NCBI GenBank assembly: GCA_001298545.1
Contig: LJCX01000028.1
Location: forward strand, 310,001-374,000
Direction of reading: 5' to 3'
Origin: Actinobacteria bacterium OV320
Lineage (GTDB): Bacteria > Actinomycetota > Actinomycetes > Streptomycetales > Streptomycetaceae
Length of the DNA stretch: 64,000 nucleotides
The translations under genes were made by a program, and so were the position numbers. Below, in pieces: positions 42,926 to 50,703 of the stretch. Positions within the stretch are counted from its first letter, which is position 1. Every line of letters begins with the position of its first letter. The notes beneath the pieces are model-generated. The model did not search any database. It was not told the origin of the DNA and saw only the letters and a program-made list of their open reading frames with translations.

Positions 42926-43627
42926 ATGCGGATCGTGATCGCCGAGGACGACCCGTTGCTGCGCGAGGGGCTCGCCCTGCTGCTGCGCGCCGAGGCCCTC
43001 GACGTGGTGGCCACCGCCGGCACCGCCGAGGAGGCGCTGGACGCCATCGACGTGCACGAGCCGGACGTCGCCATCCTCGACGTCCGGATGCCGCCGACCC
43101 ATACCGACGAGGGGATCGTCGCGGCGGTCGAGGCCCGGCGCAGGCGGCCCGGCCTGGCCGTGCTCGTGCTGTCCGCGTACGTCGAGCAGAGCTTCGCCAC
43201 CGAACTGCTCGGCGGCGGTGTGCAGGGGCTCGGCTATCTGCTCAAGGAGCGGGTCGGCCGGGTGGAGGAGTTCCTGGACGCGCTGCGCCGGGTCGCGGCG
43301 GGCGGCACCGCCATCGACCCCGAGGTCGTCGCCCAGTTGTTCACCCGCTCGCGCCAGGACACCCGGCTGGAGCGGCTCAGCCCCCGGGAGCGGGACGTGC
43401 TCGCGCTGATGGCCGAGGGGCTGGGCAACTCGGCCGTCGCCGAACGGCTCGTGGTCACGGACGGCGCCGTCCACAAGCACATCCGGAGCATCTTCGCCAA
43501 GCTCGACCTGGCCCCGACGGACCAGGTGGACCGGCGGGTCGCGGCCGTCCTGCGGTATCTGGAGGCGGTCGGCGCGGGAGGTCAGCCGGCCGGCGCGCCA
43601 CGGGGACGGATCAGCCCGCTCTCGTAG
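42926..43627 (+). CDS. NarL/LuxR-family response regulator
   Basis: 233 residues. Receiver domain MRIVIAEDDPLLREGL with acidic pocket EDD and phospho-acceptor in AILDVRMPP; conserved Lys in YLLKERVG. C-terminal LuxR helix-turn-helix LSPRERDVLALMAEGLGNSAVAERL and VTDGAVHKHIRSIFAKLDL. ATG 42926 is preceded by GGAG; a GTG at 42914 is also in frame. Its 3' end overlaps the convergent regulator at 43,582 by 46 bp. Confidence 0.93.
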   Translation: MRIVIAEDDPLLREGLALLLRAEALDVVATAGTAEEALDAIDVHEPDVAILDVRMPPTHTDEGIVAAVEARRRRPGLAVLVLSAYVEQSFATELLGGGVQGLGYLLKERVGRVEEFLDALRRVAAGGTAIDPEVVAQLFTRSRQDTRLERLSPRERDVLALMAEGLGNSAVAERLVVTDGAVHKHIRSIFAKLDLAPTDQVDRRVAAVLRYLEAVGAGGQPAGAPRGRISPLS

Positions 43628-44241
43628 GCCAGGATGGTCGCCTGCACCCGGTCCCGTAGCCCCAGCTTGGTGAGCAGGGCGTTGACGTGGGTCTTGACCG
43701 TTCCCGTGGTGACGCCCAGGGCGGCCGCGATCTCCGCGTTGGCCAGGCCCGAGGCGATGTGCAGCAGCACTTCCCGTTCGCGCGGGGTGAGCCCGCCGAG
43801 GGCGCCGGTGACGACGGGCGGCGGGGGCGCGCCCTGGGCGAAGGTGTCGATCAGACGGCGGGTGACGGCCGGGGCGAGGATCCCGTCGCCGGACGCGACG
43901 ACACGCAGCGCGGTCAGGAGTTCCTCGGGCTGGGCGTCCTTGAGCAGGAAGCCCGAGGCGCCGGCGCGCAGCGCCTCGTACACATAGGCGTCGAGGTCGA
44001 AGGTGGTGAGCACCAGGACGCGGGGTCCCGACTCCGGCGCGGTGATGAGACGGGTGGCGGTCAGGCCGTCCATGCCGGGCATCCGGATGTCCATCAGGAC
44101 CACGTCGGGTGCCTCGCGGCCGGCGAGTTCCACCGCGCTCGCGCCGTCCCCGGCCTCGCCGACCACGGTCAGGTCGGGTTCGGCGTCGACGATGGCGGCG
44201 AACCCGGCACGGACCACTGCCTGGTCGTCGACGACCAGCAC
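43582..44241 (-). CDS. Orphan NarL/LuxR-family response regulator
   Basis: 219 residues. Starts LVVDDQAVVRAGFAAIVDAEPDLTVVGEA, with acceptor Asp in VVLMDIRMPGMDG and Lys in GFLLKDAQPEEL. LuxR domain LTPREREVLLHIASGLANAEIAAALGVTTGTVKTHVNALLTKLGLRDRVQ. GTG 44241 is taken as the start because the homologous stub at 25,097 begins at the same GTG overlapping its kinase stop (GTGA). The kinase that should precede it is reduced to a 3' scar. Closest visible relative in the window is the regulator at 59,399. Confidence 0.9.
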   Translation of the reverse strand: MLVVDDQAVVRAGFAAIVDAEPDLTVVGEAGDGASAVELAGREAPDVVLMDIRMPGMDGLTATRLITAPESGPRVLVLTTFDLDAYVYEALRAGASGFLLKDAQPEELLTALRVVASGDGILAPAVTRRLIDTFAQGAPPPPVVTGALGGLTPREREVLLHIASGLANAEIAAALGVTTGTVKTHVNALLTKLGLRDRVQATILAYESGLIRPRGAPAG

Positions 44242-44345
44242 GCGTGTGGCGACGGGGACACCTCCTGGACCGGGGCCGGACCAGGTCCGGCCGGCAGCGG
44301 CAGCAACGCCCTCACCGTACCGGCCTGTTCGCACACGACAGAACC
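44242..44345 (-). pseudogene. 3' scar of a deleted double-module kinase gene
   Basis: The minus strand reads CEQAGTVRALLPLP, then GPAPVQEVSPSPHAC. This matches LERAGVVRALLSTR, then SPAPAPEVSPSSPA, the C-terminus of the kinase at 25,088. GGCCGGT and AGGGCGTTGCTG in the coding DNA and GGAGGTGTCCCC at the junction are identical. The expected TGA is TGC here, so the relic runs into the regulator. Confidence 0.7.
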
Positions 44346-44371
44346 TTCCCCGGCCGGGGCGCCGGGGCGGT

Positions 44372-44389
44372 CTCTACCCTGCGGTAGAG
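44372..44389. promoter_or_regulatory. Perfect dyad CTCTACC-CTGC-GGTAGAG
   Basis: 7-bp exact arms between the orphan regulator and the divergent small membrane gene. Related elements lie at 27,520-27,547 and 62,516-62,529 in equivalent positions. Confidence 0.7.
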
Positions 44390-44447
44390 GCTCCGTTCCT
44401 CCGTTGCGCCGACGATTCGCGGTCCGGCCGACGGAATGCTGAAGGCC

Positions 44448-44768
44448 ATGGACATCACCTCGCTCACCGTCGTGCTCGGCGTGGTCGTGATCGTCGCGGC
44501 CTCGGTCCTCACCGCCTCCAACGAACCCCCGCTGTGGGTCTACCTGCTGACCGGCGCGGGCTCCCTGCCCCTGAGCCACGCCCTGCTCGGCACGCACTGC
44601 CTCAGCTCCACCGTCGGAGACAGCGGCGTCGCCCCGTGGGTCGTGCGGCTCGCCGTCATCGGCACCCTCACGGCCGCGCTGAGCTTCTTCGTCGGCGGGG
44701 ACGGCCGCGGGCGCGCCGTGGAGGGCCGGACCGGCCCTAGAGGTAGTCCTCGAGGCGGGCGACCGTGA
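44448..44768 (+). CDS. Small membrane protein, divergent from the orphan regulator
   Basis: 106 residues with strong third-position G/C bias to about codon 97. Three hydrophobic stretches: SLTVVLGVVVIVAASVL, LWVYLLTGAGSLPLSHALLG and WVVRLAVIGTLTAALSFFVGG. The C-terminus is basic and Gly/Arg-rich and overlaps the end of the convergent deacetylase gene by 32 bp. An in-frame ATG at 44436 is also possible. No family recognised. Likely target of the adjacent regulator through the dyad at 44,372. Confidence 0.65.
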   Translation: MDITSLTVVLGVVVIVAASVLTASNEPPLWVYLLTGAGSLPLSHALLGTHCLSSTVGDSGVAPWVVRLAVIGTLTAALSFFVGGDGRGRAVEGRTGPRGSPRGGRP

Positions 44769-45594
44769 AGCCCTGTTCCTGGATGTGCCGCAGCAGGTTG
44801 GCGGTCATCTCGGTCATGGTCGTGCCCTTGAGCTCGGACGGCCCGCGGAAGTGGGCCAGCACTATGTCGCCCGGGTGGAGCTTCTTGTCGCCGCGCTGGT
44901 ACTGCATGTTCTTGATCTGCATGGACTCGCGCCACAGGACGATCGCCTCGACACCGCAGGACGCGGCGGCGGCCCGGGTGTCCTCGTTCCAGTTGCCGTA
45001 GGGCGGCCGGAACAGCCGCGGCATGGTGCCGTATCGATCCTTCAGCTTGGTCTGCTGGCCGCAGATCTCCTGCTTCTGCGCGGCCGCGCCCAGGGTGCGG
45101 AGGTTGGGGTGGTTCAGCGTGTGGTTCTGGACGCCGTCACCGAGGGCCTGGAGCTTGCCGAAATAGCCGTAGTCGGCGCGGATGGCGGAGTCCGTCAGGA
45201 ACATCGTGAAGGGGATCTTCAGCTCCCGCATCATCGTCACGAACTCCGGGTCCTTCTCCGCCCCGTCGTCGAAGGTGAGGAAGACGATCTTCTCCTGGGT
45301 GGGTATCTCACTGATCACCGGCACCGGGCCACCGACGGCCGACAACCCGACGGGCTTGGCCTCGGGCGGGGCGGGCGGTGCGGCCAGCGGCTCGATGCCC
45401 CACTTGGCGTACGCGGCCTCGACGTCCGCGGGCGTGCCCGCCTCGCCGCGGGGCGACGGGCTGGACGGTGCGGAGCCGGACGGTGCCGCGGCGGGACGGT
45501 GGGAATCCGCCGAGGTCTCGGCCCCGCAACCCGTCGCGACGCCTGTCGCGAGAAGGACGCAGGCCAGCGCCGCCCCTCTGATCCGCCTGTCCAT
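44737..45594 (-). CDS. Polysaccharide deacetylase (CE4) lipoprotein
   Basis: 285 residues. A lipoprotein signal ends LLATGVATGC (Cys23), so the enzyme is membrane-tethered outside. NodB fold motifs: FLTFDDG (metal-binding Asp), NHTLNHPNLRTL (HxxxxH-type metal ligands), LFRPPYGNWN and IVLAHFRGP for the C-terminal catalytic His. Probably removes acetyl groups from peptidoglycan or another surface glycan. An Ala/Pro linker follows the lipobox. ATG 45594 preceded by a weak GGGGTG. Divergent from a DUF5990 gene. Confidence 0.9.
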   Translation of the reverse strand: MDRRIRGAALACVLLATGVATGCGAETSADSHRPAAAPSGSAPSSPSPRGEAGTPADVEAAYAKWGIEPLAAPPAPPEAKPVGLSAVGGPVPVISEIPTQEKIVFLTFDDGAEKDPEFVTMMRELKIPFTMFLTDSAIRADYGYFGKLQALGDGVQNHTLNHPNLRTLGAAAQKQEICGQQTKLKDRYGTMPRLFRPPYGNWNEDTRAAAASCGVEAIVLWRESMQIKNMQYQRGDKKLHPGDIVLAHFRGPSELKGTTMTEMTANLLRHIQEQGFTVARLEDYL

Positions 45595-45738
45595 CGTGTG
45601 CACCCCATGTCGTCCGTACGCCTCGCCCCGTCCACTGCTTGATGTCGAACGGACGTCCGAGGTTCCGCCCCGGAGCGGACCGGGTGACGCGTCTCCCCGG
45701 TGCGGACGGGCACGGACGGGCGCGCGATGATGGGCGGC

Positions 45739-46206
45739 ATGCGCATCCGCATCGACGCCGTCGACCTGCCCGGCCTCACCCGACCGGCCTCCGCCGACGG
45801 CAGGGTCCCCGCCTACGGCAACCTGCACGTCGCCGTGCAGCGTCGCGACCGTCCGGCCGAACTGCTCGAGCCGCAGCCCGGCGACGCGCCGTCCGCGACC
45901 TGGACCCTGGAGTGCACCACCAGCGCCTCGCCGACGGGCACCGAGGTCAAAGGGCCCTATGTCCAGGACCGTCTGGGCCGGCGGTTCGTCTACCTGTCGT
46001 GGGGCACGGTCGACGAGGCGGGCGTCTTCACGATGTTCCGCCGCGCCAAGCTCATGCTCGACGCCGTCCCCGCCGAGGTGCTCGCCGCCGCCGCACAGCA
46101 CGGACTGCTGGTCGGACGCCTCGGCCTGACCGACGCGCAGGGCGGACCCCTCTGCGCGCGCGTCGAGCCCCCGCGCATCACCTGGACCGCCGAACGCGCC
46201 GAGTAG
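45739..46206 (+). CDS. DUF5990-family protein
   Basis: 155 residues, cytoplasmic. MRIRIDAVDLPGLT, then HVAVQRRDRPAELLEPQPGDAPSATWTLEC, then GPYVQDRLGRRFVYLSWGTVD and FTMFRRAKLMLDAVPAEVLAAA. This order of segments fits DUF5990 as I recall it; no function is known. ATG 45739 chosen; ATGs at 45727 and 45730 are possible and none has a clear ribosome site. Confidence 0.75.
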   Translation: MRIRIDAVDLPGLTRPASADGRVPAYGNLHVAVQRRDRPAELLEPQPGDAPSATWTLECTTSASPTGTEVKGPYVQDRLGRRFVYLSWGTVDEAGVFTMFRRAKLMLDAVPAEVLAAAAQHGLLVGRLGLTDAQGGPLCARVEPPRITWTAERAE

Positions 46207-46238
46207 AGCGGCATCGCTACGCTTGGCGTTAAGCGCCT

Positions 46239-46251
46239 ATTGCGGGGCAAT
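46239..46251. promoter_or_regulatory. ATTGC-GGG-GCAAT dyad upstream of the sugar ABC operon
   Basis: Exact 5-bp arms, 28 bp before the binding-protein ATG. Candidate operator; a second dyad follows. Confidence 0.45.
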
Positions 46252-46254
46252 GGC

Positions 46255-46266
46255 GGACAAATGTCC
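46255..46266. promoter_or_regulatory. GGACA-AA-TGTCC dyad
   Basis: Exact arms, directly before the AAGGAA ribosome site of the binding-protein gene. Could be an operator or a leader hairpin. Confidence 0.4.
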
Positions 46267-46279
46267 TAAGGAACCGAAG

Positions 46280-47395
46280 ATGGGTCTCGGTGCCGGCCTT
46301 CGGGCCGTGAAACGCAGGTCCCTCACCCGCGCGTCCGTGGCGGTCGCGGTCGCCACCGGTCTGGCCCTGGCCGGGGCCTGCGGCGGAAGCGACACGGACG
46401 ACGAAGGCGACGGCGGTCTCGCCGTCGGGGTGCTGCTCCCGGGGGGCGGCGCCTCACGCTTCGGGCAGTTCGACAAGCCCCTGCTCGTGCAGCAGCTGAA
46501 GCGGCTCTGCCCGGACTGCCCGGCGCCGACCGTCGCCGCCACGTCCGACCCGGCCGTCCAGCGGCAGCAGATCGAGTCCATGATCACCCGGCAGGTCGAC
46601 GTCCTGATCCTCGCCGCCGTCGACCCCCAGCTGCTGCGCCCGTCGGTCGAGGCCGCACACCGGGCCGACATCCCGGTCGTCGCCTACGACCGGCTCGCCC
46701 AGGGCCCGATCTCCGGTTACGTCACCTTCGACGGCGCGACGGTCGGCAGGCTCCAGGGCGAGGCGCTCCTGAAGGCCATGGGCGCCGGGGCGCGCGGCGA
46801 ACAGATCGTCATGATGAACGGCGCCACGACCGACCCCAACGCCGGCTGGTTCAAGCGGGGCGCGCTCTCCGTCCTCGAGGGCAGGACCGAGATCGGCAAG
46901 TCGTACGACACCGTCGGCTGGCGCCCGGAGAACGCCTTCGTGAACATGACCAACGCCATCGCCGCCCTGGGCGCGGGCGACATCGACGGGGTCCTGGCCG
47001 CCAACGACAGCCTCGCCGGCGCCGTGGTCGCCGCGTTCAACGCCGCCGAGGTCAGCCCGCTGCCCCCGATCACCGGCCAGGACGCCGATCTCGCCGGTGT
47101 GCGGCGGATCGTCCGGGGCGACCAGTACATGACCGTCTACAAGCCGTACCAGCCCGCGGCCGGCGCCGCCGCGAAGATGGCCGTCGCCCTGGGACGCGGC
47201 GAGTCGGTGGACTCCCTCGCCTCGGGCACCGTCGACAACGCCACCACCGAGGACATCCCGGCCGTCCTGCTCCCGTCGGTCCCGGTGACCGTCGGCAACA
47301 TCAAGGACACTGTGGTCAAGGACGGTATGTACACCATCGACCAGATCTGCACCCCCGAGCTCAGGTCCGCCTGCGACAAGGCCGGACTCACTTGA
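46280..47395 (+). CDS. Sugar ABC transporter substrate-binding lipoprotein (XylF/RbsB type)
   Basis: 371 residues. Lipobox LALAGACGGS (Cys34). Periplasmic-binding fold of cluster B: VGVLLPGGGASRFGQFDKPLLVQQLK, then PAVQRQQIESMITRQVDVLILAAVD, ADIPVVAYDRL, ILAANDSLAGAVVAAF-like hinge (VLAANDSLAG) and VYKPYQPAA near the C-terminus, a xylose/ribose-family feature. Captures a pentose or similar sugar outside the membrane. ATG 46280 follows AAGGAA. First gene of a three-gene operon. Confidence 0.9.
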   Translation: MGLGAGLRAVKRRSLTRASVAVAVATGLALAGACGGSDTDDEGDGGLAVGVLLPGGGASRFGQFDKPLLVQQLKRLCPDCPAPTVAATSDPAVQRQQIESMITRQVDVLILAAVDPQLLRPSVEAAHRADIPVVAYDRLAQGPISGYVTFDGATVGRLQGEALLKAMGAGARGEQIVMMNGATTDPNAGWFKRGALSVLEGRTEIGKSYDTVGWRPENAFVNMTNAIAALGAGDIDGVLAANDSLAGAVVAAFNAAEVSPLPPITGQDADLAGVRRIVRGDQYMTVYKPYQPAAGAAAKMAVALGRGESVDSLASGTVDNATTEDIPAVLLPSVPVTVGNIKDTVVKDGMYTIDQICTPELRSACDKAGLT

Positions 47396-47426
47396 CGTCT
47401 TCCCCGAAGCGGAAGGAGGTGACCCC

Positions 47427-48206
47427 GTGGCGGCTCAGCCCCTGCTGGCTCTGCGCGGTGTCTCCAAGCGGTTCGCCGCCGTCCAGGCGCTGGAGGACGT
47501 CGAGCTGGAGATCAGGGCCGGGGAGGTGGTCGCCCTGATGGGCGACAACGCCGCCGGCAAATCCACCCTGGTCAAGGTGATCTCGGGAGTCGGGCCCGCG
47601 GACAGGGGCGTCATCGAGTGGCAGGGCAGCGCCGTCCAGATCAGGCGTCCCCAGGACGCCCAGGTGCTGGGGATCGCGACCGTCTACCAGGACCTCGCGA
47701 TGTGCGGCAATCTCGATGTCGTCGCCAACCTCTTCCTCGGCCGGGAGATCCACCGGCTCGGCATCCTCGACGAGGTGGAGATGGAGCGCCGCACCCGTGA
47801 GCTACTCAAGACCCTGTCCATCCGCATCCCCGACGTGCGCGTGCCGCTCGCCACGCTGTCCGGCGGCCAGCGGCAGGTCGTCGCGATCACCCGCTCGTTC
47901 CTCGGCGAGCCCCGGCTCGTCCTGCTCGACGAGCCCACCGCCTCCCTGGGCATCGAGCAGACCAGCCAGCTCCTCGACCTCATCGAGGAGCTGCGCGACC
48001 AGGGCCTCGGGGTGCTGCTCATCAGCCACAACATGGGGGACATCAAGGCCGTCGCCGACCGGGTCGCCGTCCTGCGCCTCGGCCGCAACAACGGCTTCTT
48101 CGACGTGACCACCACCTCCCAGGAACAGATCATCTCCTCCATCACCGGCGCGTCGGACAACGCCGTGGCGCACCGCACGAGCCGCCCGGAGGAAGCATGG
48201 CCCTGA
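47427..48206 (+). CDS. Sugar ABC transporter ATPase, single domain
   Basis: 259 residues. Walker A is GDNAAGKST, as in XylG/RbsA-type ATPases. Q-loop YQDLAMCGNL, signature LSGGQRQ, Walker B LVLLDEPTASLG and switch His in LLISHNMGD. Most XylG/RbsA/MglA proteins have two fused ATPase halves of about 500 residues in total; this one is a single N-terminal-type half, as in FrcA-like systems. GTG start with an ideal AAGGAGGTGA ribosome site. Stop overlaps the permease start. Confidence 0.93.
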   Translation: MAAQPLLALRGVSKRFAAVQALEDVELEIRAGEVVALMGDNAAGKSTLVKVISGVGPADRGVIEWQGSAVQIRRPQDAQVLGIATVYQDLAMCGNLDVVANLFLGREIHRLGILDEVEMERRTRELLKTLSIRIPDVRVPLATLSGGQRQVVAITRSFLGEPRLVLLDEPTASLGIEQTSQLLDLIEELRDQGLGVLLISHNMGDIKAVADRVAVLRLGRNNGFFDVTTTSQEQIISSITGASDNAVAHRTSRPEEAWP

Positions 48207-49531
48207 GGGGGAGGAGGAACCGGACCCACACCACCGATGCCACGCCCACCACCGATGCCACGCCCGCCGCCGACCGGGAGGACGACGGCCACCGGGGCCC
48301 CGCCGGACGTCTCGGGGCGTACGCCGGACGTCTCACCGCGCCCGCCGGACGTCTCGGTGCCCCCACCGAAGCGGTGCGCCGCAGGCTGCGGGAAGGCGGG
48401 ACCGGCCCCGTCCCGGTCCTGCTCGCTCTCGCCGTGACCTGGATCGTCTTCCAGGCCCTCAACGCCAACTTCCTCTCGCCCCGCAACCTGTCCGTCCTCA
48501 GCGTGGACATCGTCGGGACCGGCATGGTCGCCGTCGGCATCGTCTTCGTCCTGCTGATCGGCGAGATCGACCTGGCGGTGGGCTCGCTCGCCGGCCTGGC
48601 GGGCGCCGTGTTCGCGTCACTGAACGTGAACCTCGGAATGCCGGAGTGGCTCGCCGTGCTCGTCGCGGTGCTGTGCGGCACGGCCGCCGGGGCCGTCCAC
48701 GGGTTCTCCTTCGCCAGGATCGGCGTGCCCGCGTTCGTCGTGACCCTCGCCGGTCTGCTGGTCTGGAACGGCGTGACGCTCTACCTGCTGGGTCCCGACA
48801 GCTCCATCAGTTTCAGCGAGGACGGGCTGGTCGCCACCCTGACCAGCCGCTACTTCGACTCCGCCGTCGCCGTCTACGGTCTGGCGGCGCTCTGCACGGC
48901 CGCGTACCTCCTCGTCTCCCTCCACGACCGCGGGCGCCGCGCCGCCGCCGGGATGCCGTGCCGGCCGACGGCCGGGATCTGGGCGCGTACGGCCCTGCTC
49001 GCGCTGGTCTCGTTCTCCGTCGTCTACGTGCTGGGCCGGTTCGAGGGGCTGCCGCTGGCGCTGCTGATCTTCCTGGCGGTCATCGTCGCCTCGGACCTCC
49101 TGCTGCGCCGCACGCCCTACGGCCGGCAGGTCCTCGCGCTGGGCGGCGGGGTGGAGGCGGCCCGGCGCTCCGGCGTCGACGTGGTGCGCGTGCGGATCTC
49201 GGTGTTCATGGTGTCGGGGACCCTGGCCGCGGTCGGCGGCCTGTTCATCGCGTCGCGGCTCACCTCGGCGAGCCAGATCTCCGGCTCCGGTGTACTGCTG
49301 ATCAACGCCATCGCCGCGGCCGTCATCGGCGGCACCAGCCTGTTCGGCGGACGCGGCTCGACCTGGTCCGCGCTGCTGGGGGTGCTCATCATCCAGTCGA
49401 TCGGCTCGGGCATGGCGCTGCTGGGGGTCGAGCCCCCGGCGCAGTTCATGATCACGGGTGGGGTGCTGTTCACCGCGGTCGTCGTCGACTCGCTGACGCG
49501 GCGCTCGGCGCAGTCGCGCGGCCGGGTCTGA
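48197..49531 (+). CDS. Sugar ABC transporter permease (RbsC/XylH type)
   Basis: 444 residues. A disordered Thr/Ala/Gly-rich N-terminus of 65 residues carries repeated AGRL units. Nine or ten helices follow. Family motifs: LSVLSVDIVGTGMVAVGIVFVLLIGEIDLAVGSLAGL, RTPYGRQVLALGGGVEAARRSGV and NAIAAAVIGGTSLFGGRGS, the EAA-like ATPase-contact loop of this class. ATG overlaps the ATPase stop by 10 bp. Last gene of the operon. Confidence 0.93.
   Translation: MALRGRRNRTHTTDATPTTDATPAADREDDGHRGPAGRLGAYAGRLTAPAGRLGAPTEAVRRRLREGGTGPVPVLLALAVTWIVFQALNANFLSPRNLSVLSVDIVGTGMVAVGIVFVLLIGEIDLAVGSLAGLAGAVFASLNVNLGMPEWLAVLVAVLCGTAAGAVHGFSFARIGVPAFVVTLAGLLVWNGVTLYLLGPDSSISFSEDGLVATLTSRYFDSAVAVYGLAALCTAAYLLVSLHDRGRRAAAGMPCRPTAGIWARTALLALVSFSVVYVLGRFEGLPLALLIFLAVIVASDLLLRRTPYGRQVLALGGGVEAARRSGVDVVRVRISVFMVSGTLAAVGGLFIASRLTSASQISGSGVLLINAIAAAVIGGTSLFGGRGSTWSALLGVLIIQSIGSGMALLGVEPPAQFMITGGVLFTAVVVDSLTRRSAQSRGRV
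48238..48360 (+). repeat. Short repeats encoding the permease N-terminus
   Basis: CACCGATGCCACGCCC occurs twice at 48,233-48,267, and GCCGGACGTCTC occurs three times between 48,302 and 48,356. They encode the disordered TDATP and AGRL units. Confidence 0.55.
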
Positions 49532-49615
49532 GAGCGGTCCGGGGACCTCGAAGGCAAGTCGATCCTGCCGGGGCTCGCGTCCGGGGCGCTCCCGGCGAGC
49601 GCGGCACGTCCCGCC

Positions 49616-49660
49616 GTCAGGGGGCCGTGGGCGACCGGCGGTCAGGGGGCCGTGGGCGAC
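49616..49660. repeat. 20-bp exact repeat across the CPBP stop codon
   Basis: The same 20 bases occur at 49616-49635 and 49641-49660. The second copy supplies the stop codon (TCA on the plus strand). Confidence 0.8.
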
Positions 49661-50571
49661 GCGGGCGTCGCGGTGGAGCGGCGCCGGGGGCGGAGGTGTC
49701 CGCGTCGGCCTGCCGCGCGCAGGAACACGACCGTGGGGACGGCGCAGACGAGGATGGCGGCGATGCCGGCCTCCGGACCGAAGCTGCCCCCGGTGAGCGC
49801 GTCGGGGCCCGACAGCACGCCGTGCAGCAGGCCCGCCGGGCCGTCCTCGTTGCCGGAGACCGTGGTGCCGTAGATCCCGCTCTCGGCGAAGTTCCAGCCG
49901 AGGTGCAGACCGATCGGGAGCCAGAGGGAGCGGGTGGCGACGTAGGCGGCGCCGAGCATCAGGCCGCCCTCGACGGCGATGGCCAGCGCGCCCCACACCG
50001 TGGCGTCGGGGTTGACGAGATGCAGGGCGCCGAACAGCAGGGCCGAGATCGTCAACGCGCCCCGCGTGCCGGTGAGTTCCTCGAGCAGCCGGAAGACGAC
50101 ACCGCGGAAGAGGAGTTCCTCCGTGACGGCGACGCCCGCCATCGCCCCGAGGACGGTCACCGCCCCGCCGACCGACACCCCGCCCTCGGTGCCGTCCCCG
50201 CCGAACAGGGCGACGATCGCGAGCGTCGCGGTGAAGAGGCCGAGGCCGAGGAGGGTGCCGGTGCGCAGCCCGGAGACAGCCGCCGCCGGGTCCAGCTCGG
50301 ACACGGGACGCTGTTCGAGGGCCCGTACGGCCGCCGCGTAGCCCGCCGACGCGAGCGCCACGACGGCAGCGCCGAACAGGAGGGACAGCAGCGGGTTGTC
50401 CCCCGCCGCGGCCCTCGTCCCGGCCGCGAGCGCCGTCACCGCCACGAGCAGCACCGCCATCGCCACCAGCCGCACCCCCGCCGGACGCACCCGGCGCGCG
50501 ACGGCGAGCGGCTCCTGTGCGAACAGCTCCCTGAGCGTGCTCTTCAGCGGGCGCGCGCTTTTGAGCGGCAT
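49642..50571 (-). CDS. CPBP-family intramembrane metalloprotease
   Basis: 309 residues with about eight helices. Catalytic motifs EELLFRG (EExxxR), FGALH (FxxxH) and HLGWN (HxxxN) are intact. Two Pro/Ala-rich ends are presumably cytoplasmic. Unlike the CPBP gene at 27,598 it is not divergent from a kinase, but the next gene upstream on the same strand region is a response regulator. GGGGAGGA lies 5 bases before the ATG. Substrate unknown. Confidence 0.9.
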   Translation of the reverse strand: MPLKSARPLKSTLRELFAQEPLAVARRVRPAGVRLVAMAVLLVAVTALAAGTRAAAGDNPLLSLLFGAAVVALASAGYAAAVRALEQRPVSELDPAAAVSGLRTGTLLGLGLFTATLAIVALFGGDGTEGGVSVGGAVTVLGAMAGVAVTEELLFRGVVFRLLEELTGTRGALTISALLFGALHLVNPDATVWGALAIAVEGGLMLGAAYVATRSLWLPIGLHLGWNFAESGIYGTTVSGNEDGPAGLLHGVLSGPDALTGGSFGPEAGIAAILVCAVPTVVFLRAAGRRGHLRPRRRSTATPASPTAP

Positions 50572-50703
50572 GACGTTCCTCCCCTGCCGGGCGGCGGTCC
50601 GGTCGCCGCCGCGTCACCGGGAACGCTATGAGCGCGGGGCACCCTTGATCGTCGCCCTGTGGTGGACAGTCGCCTGTAGCTCTGGTGGGGGACAACGGCC
50701 CGT

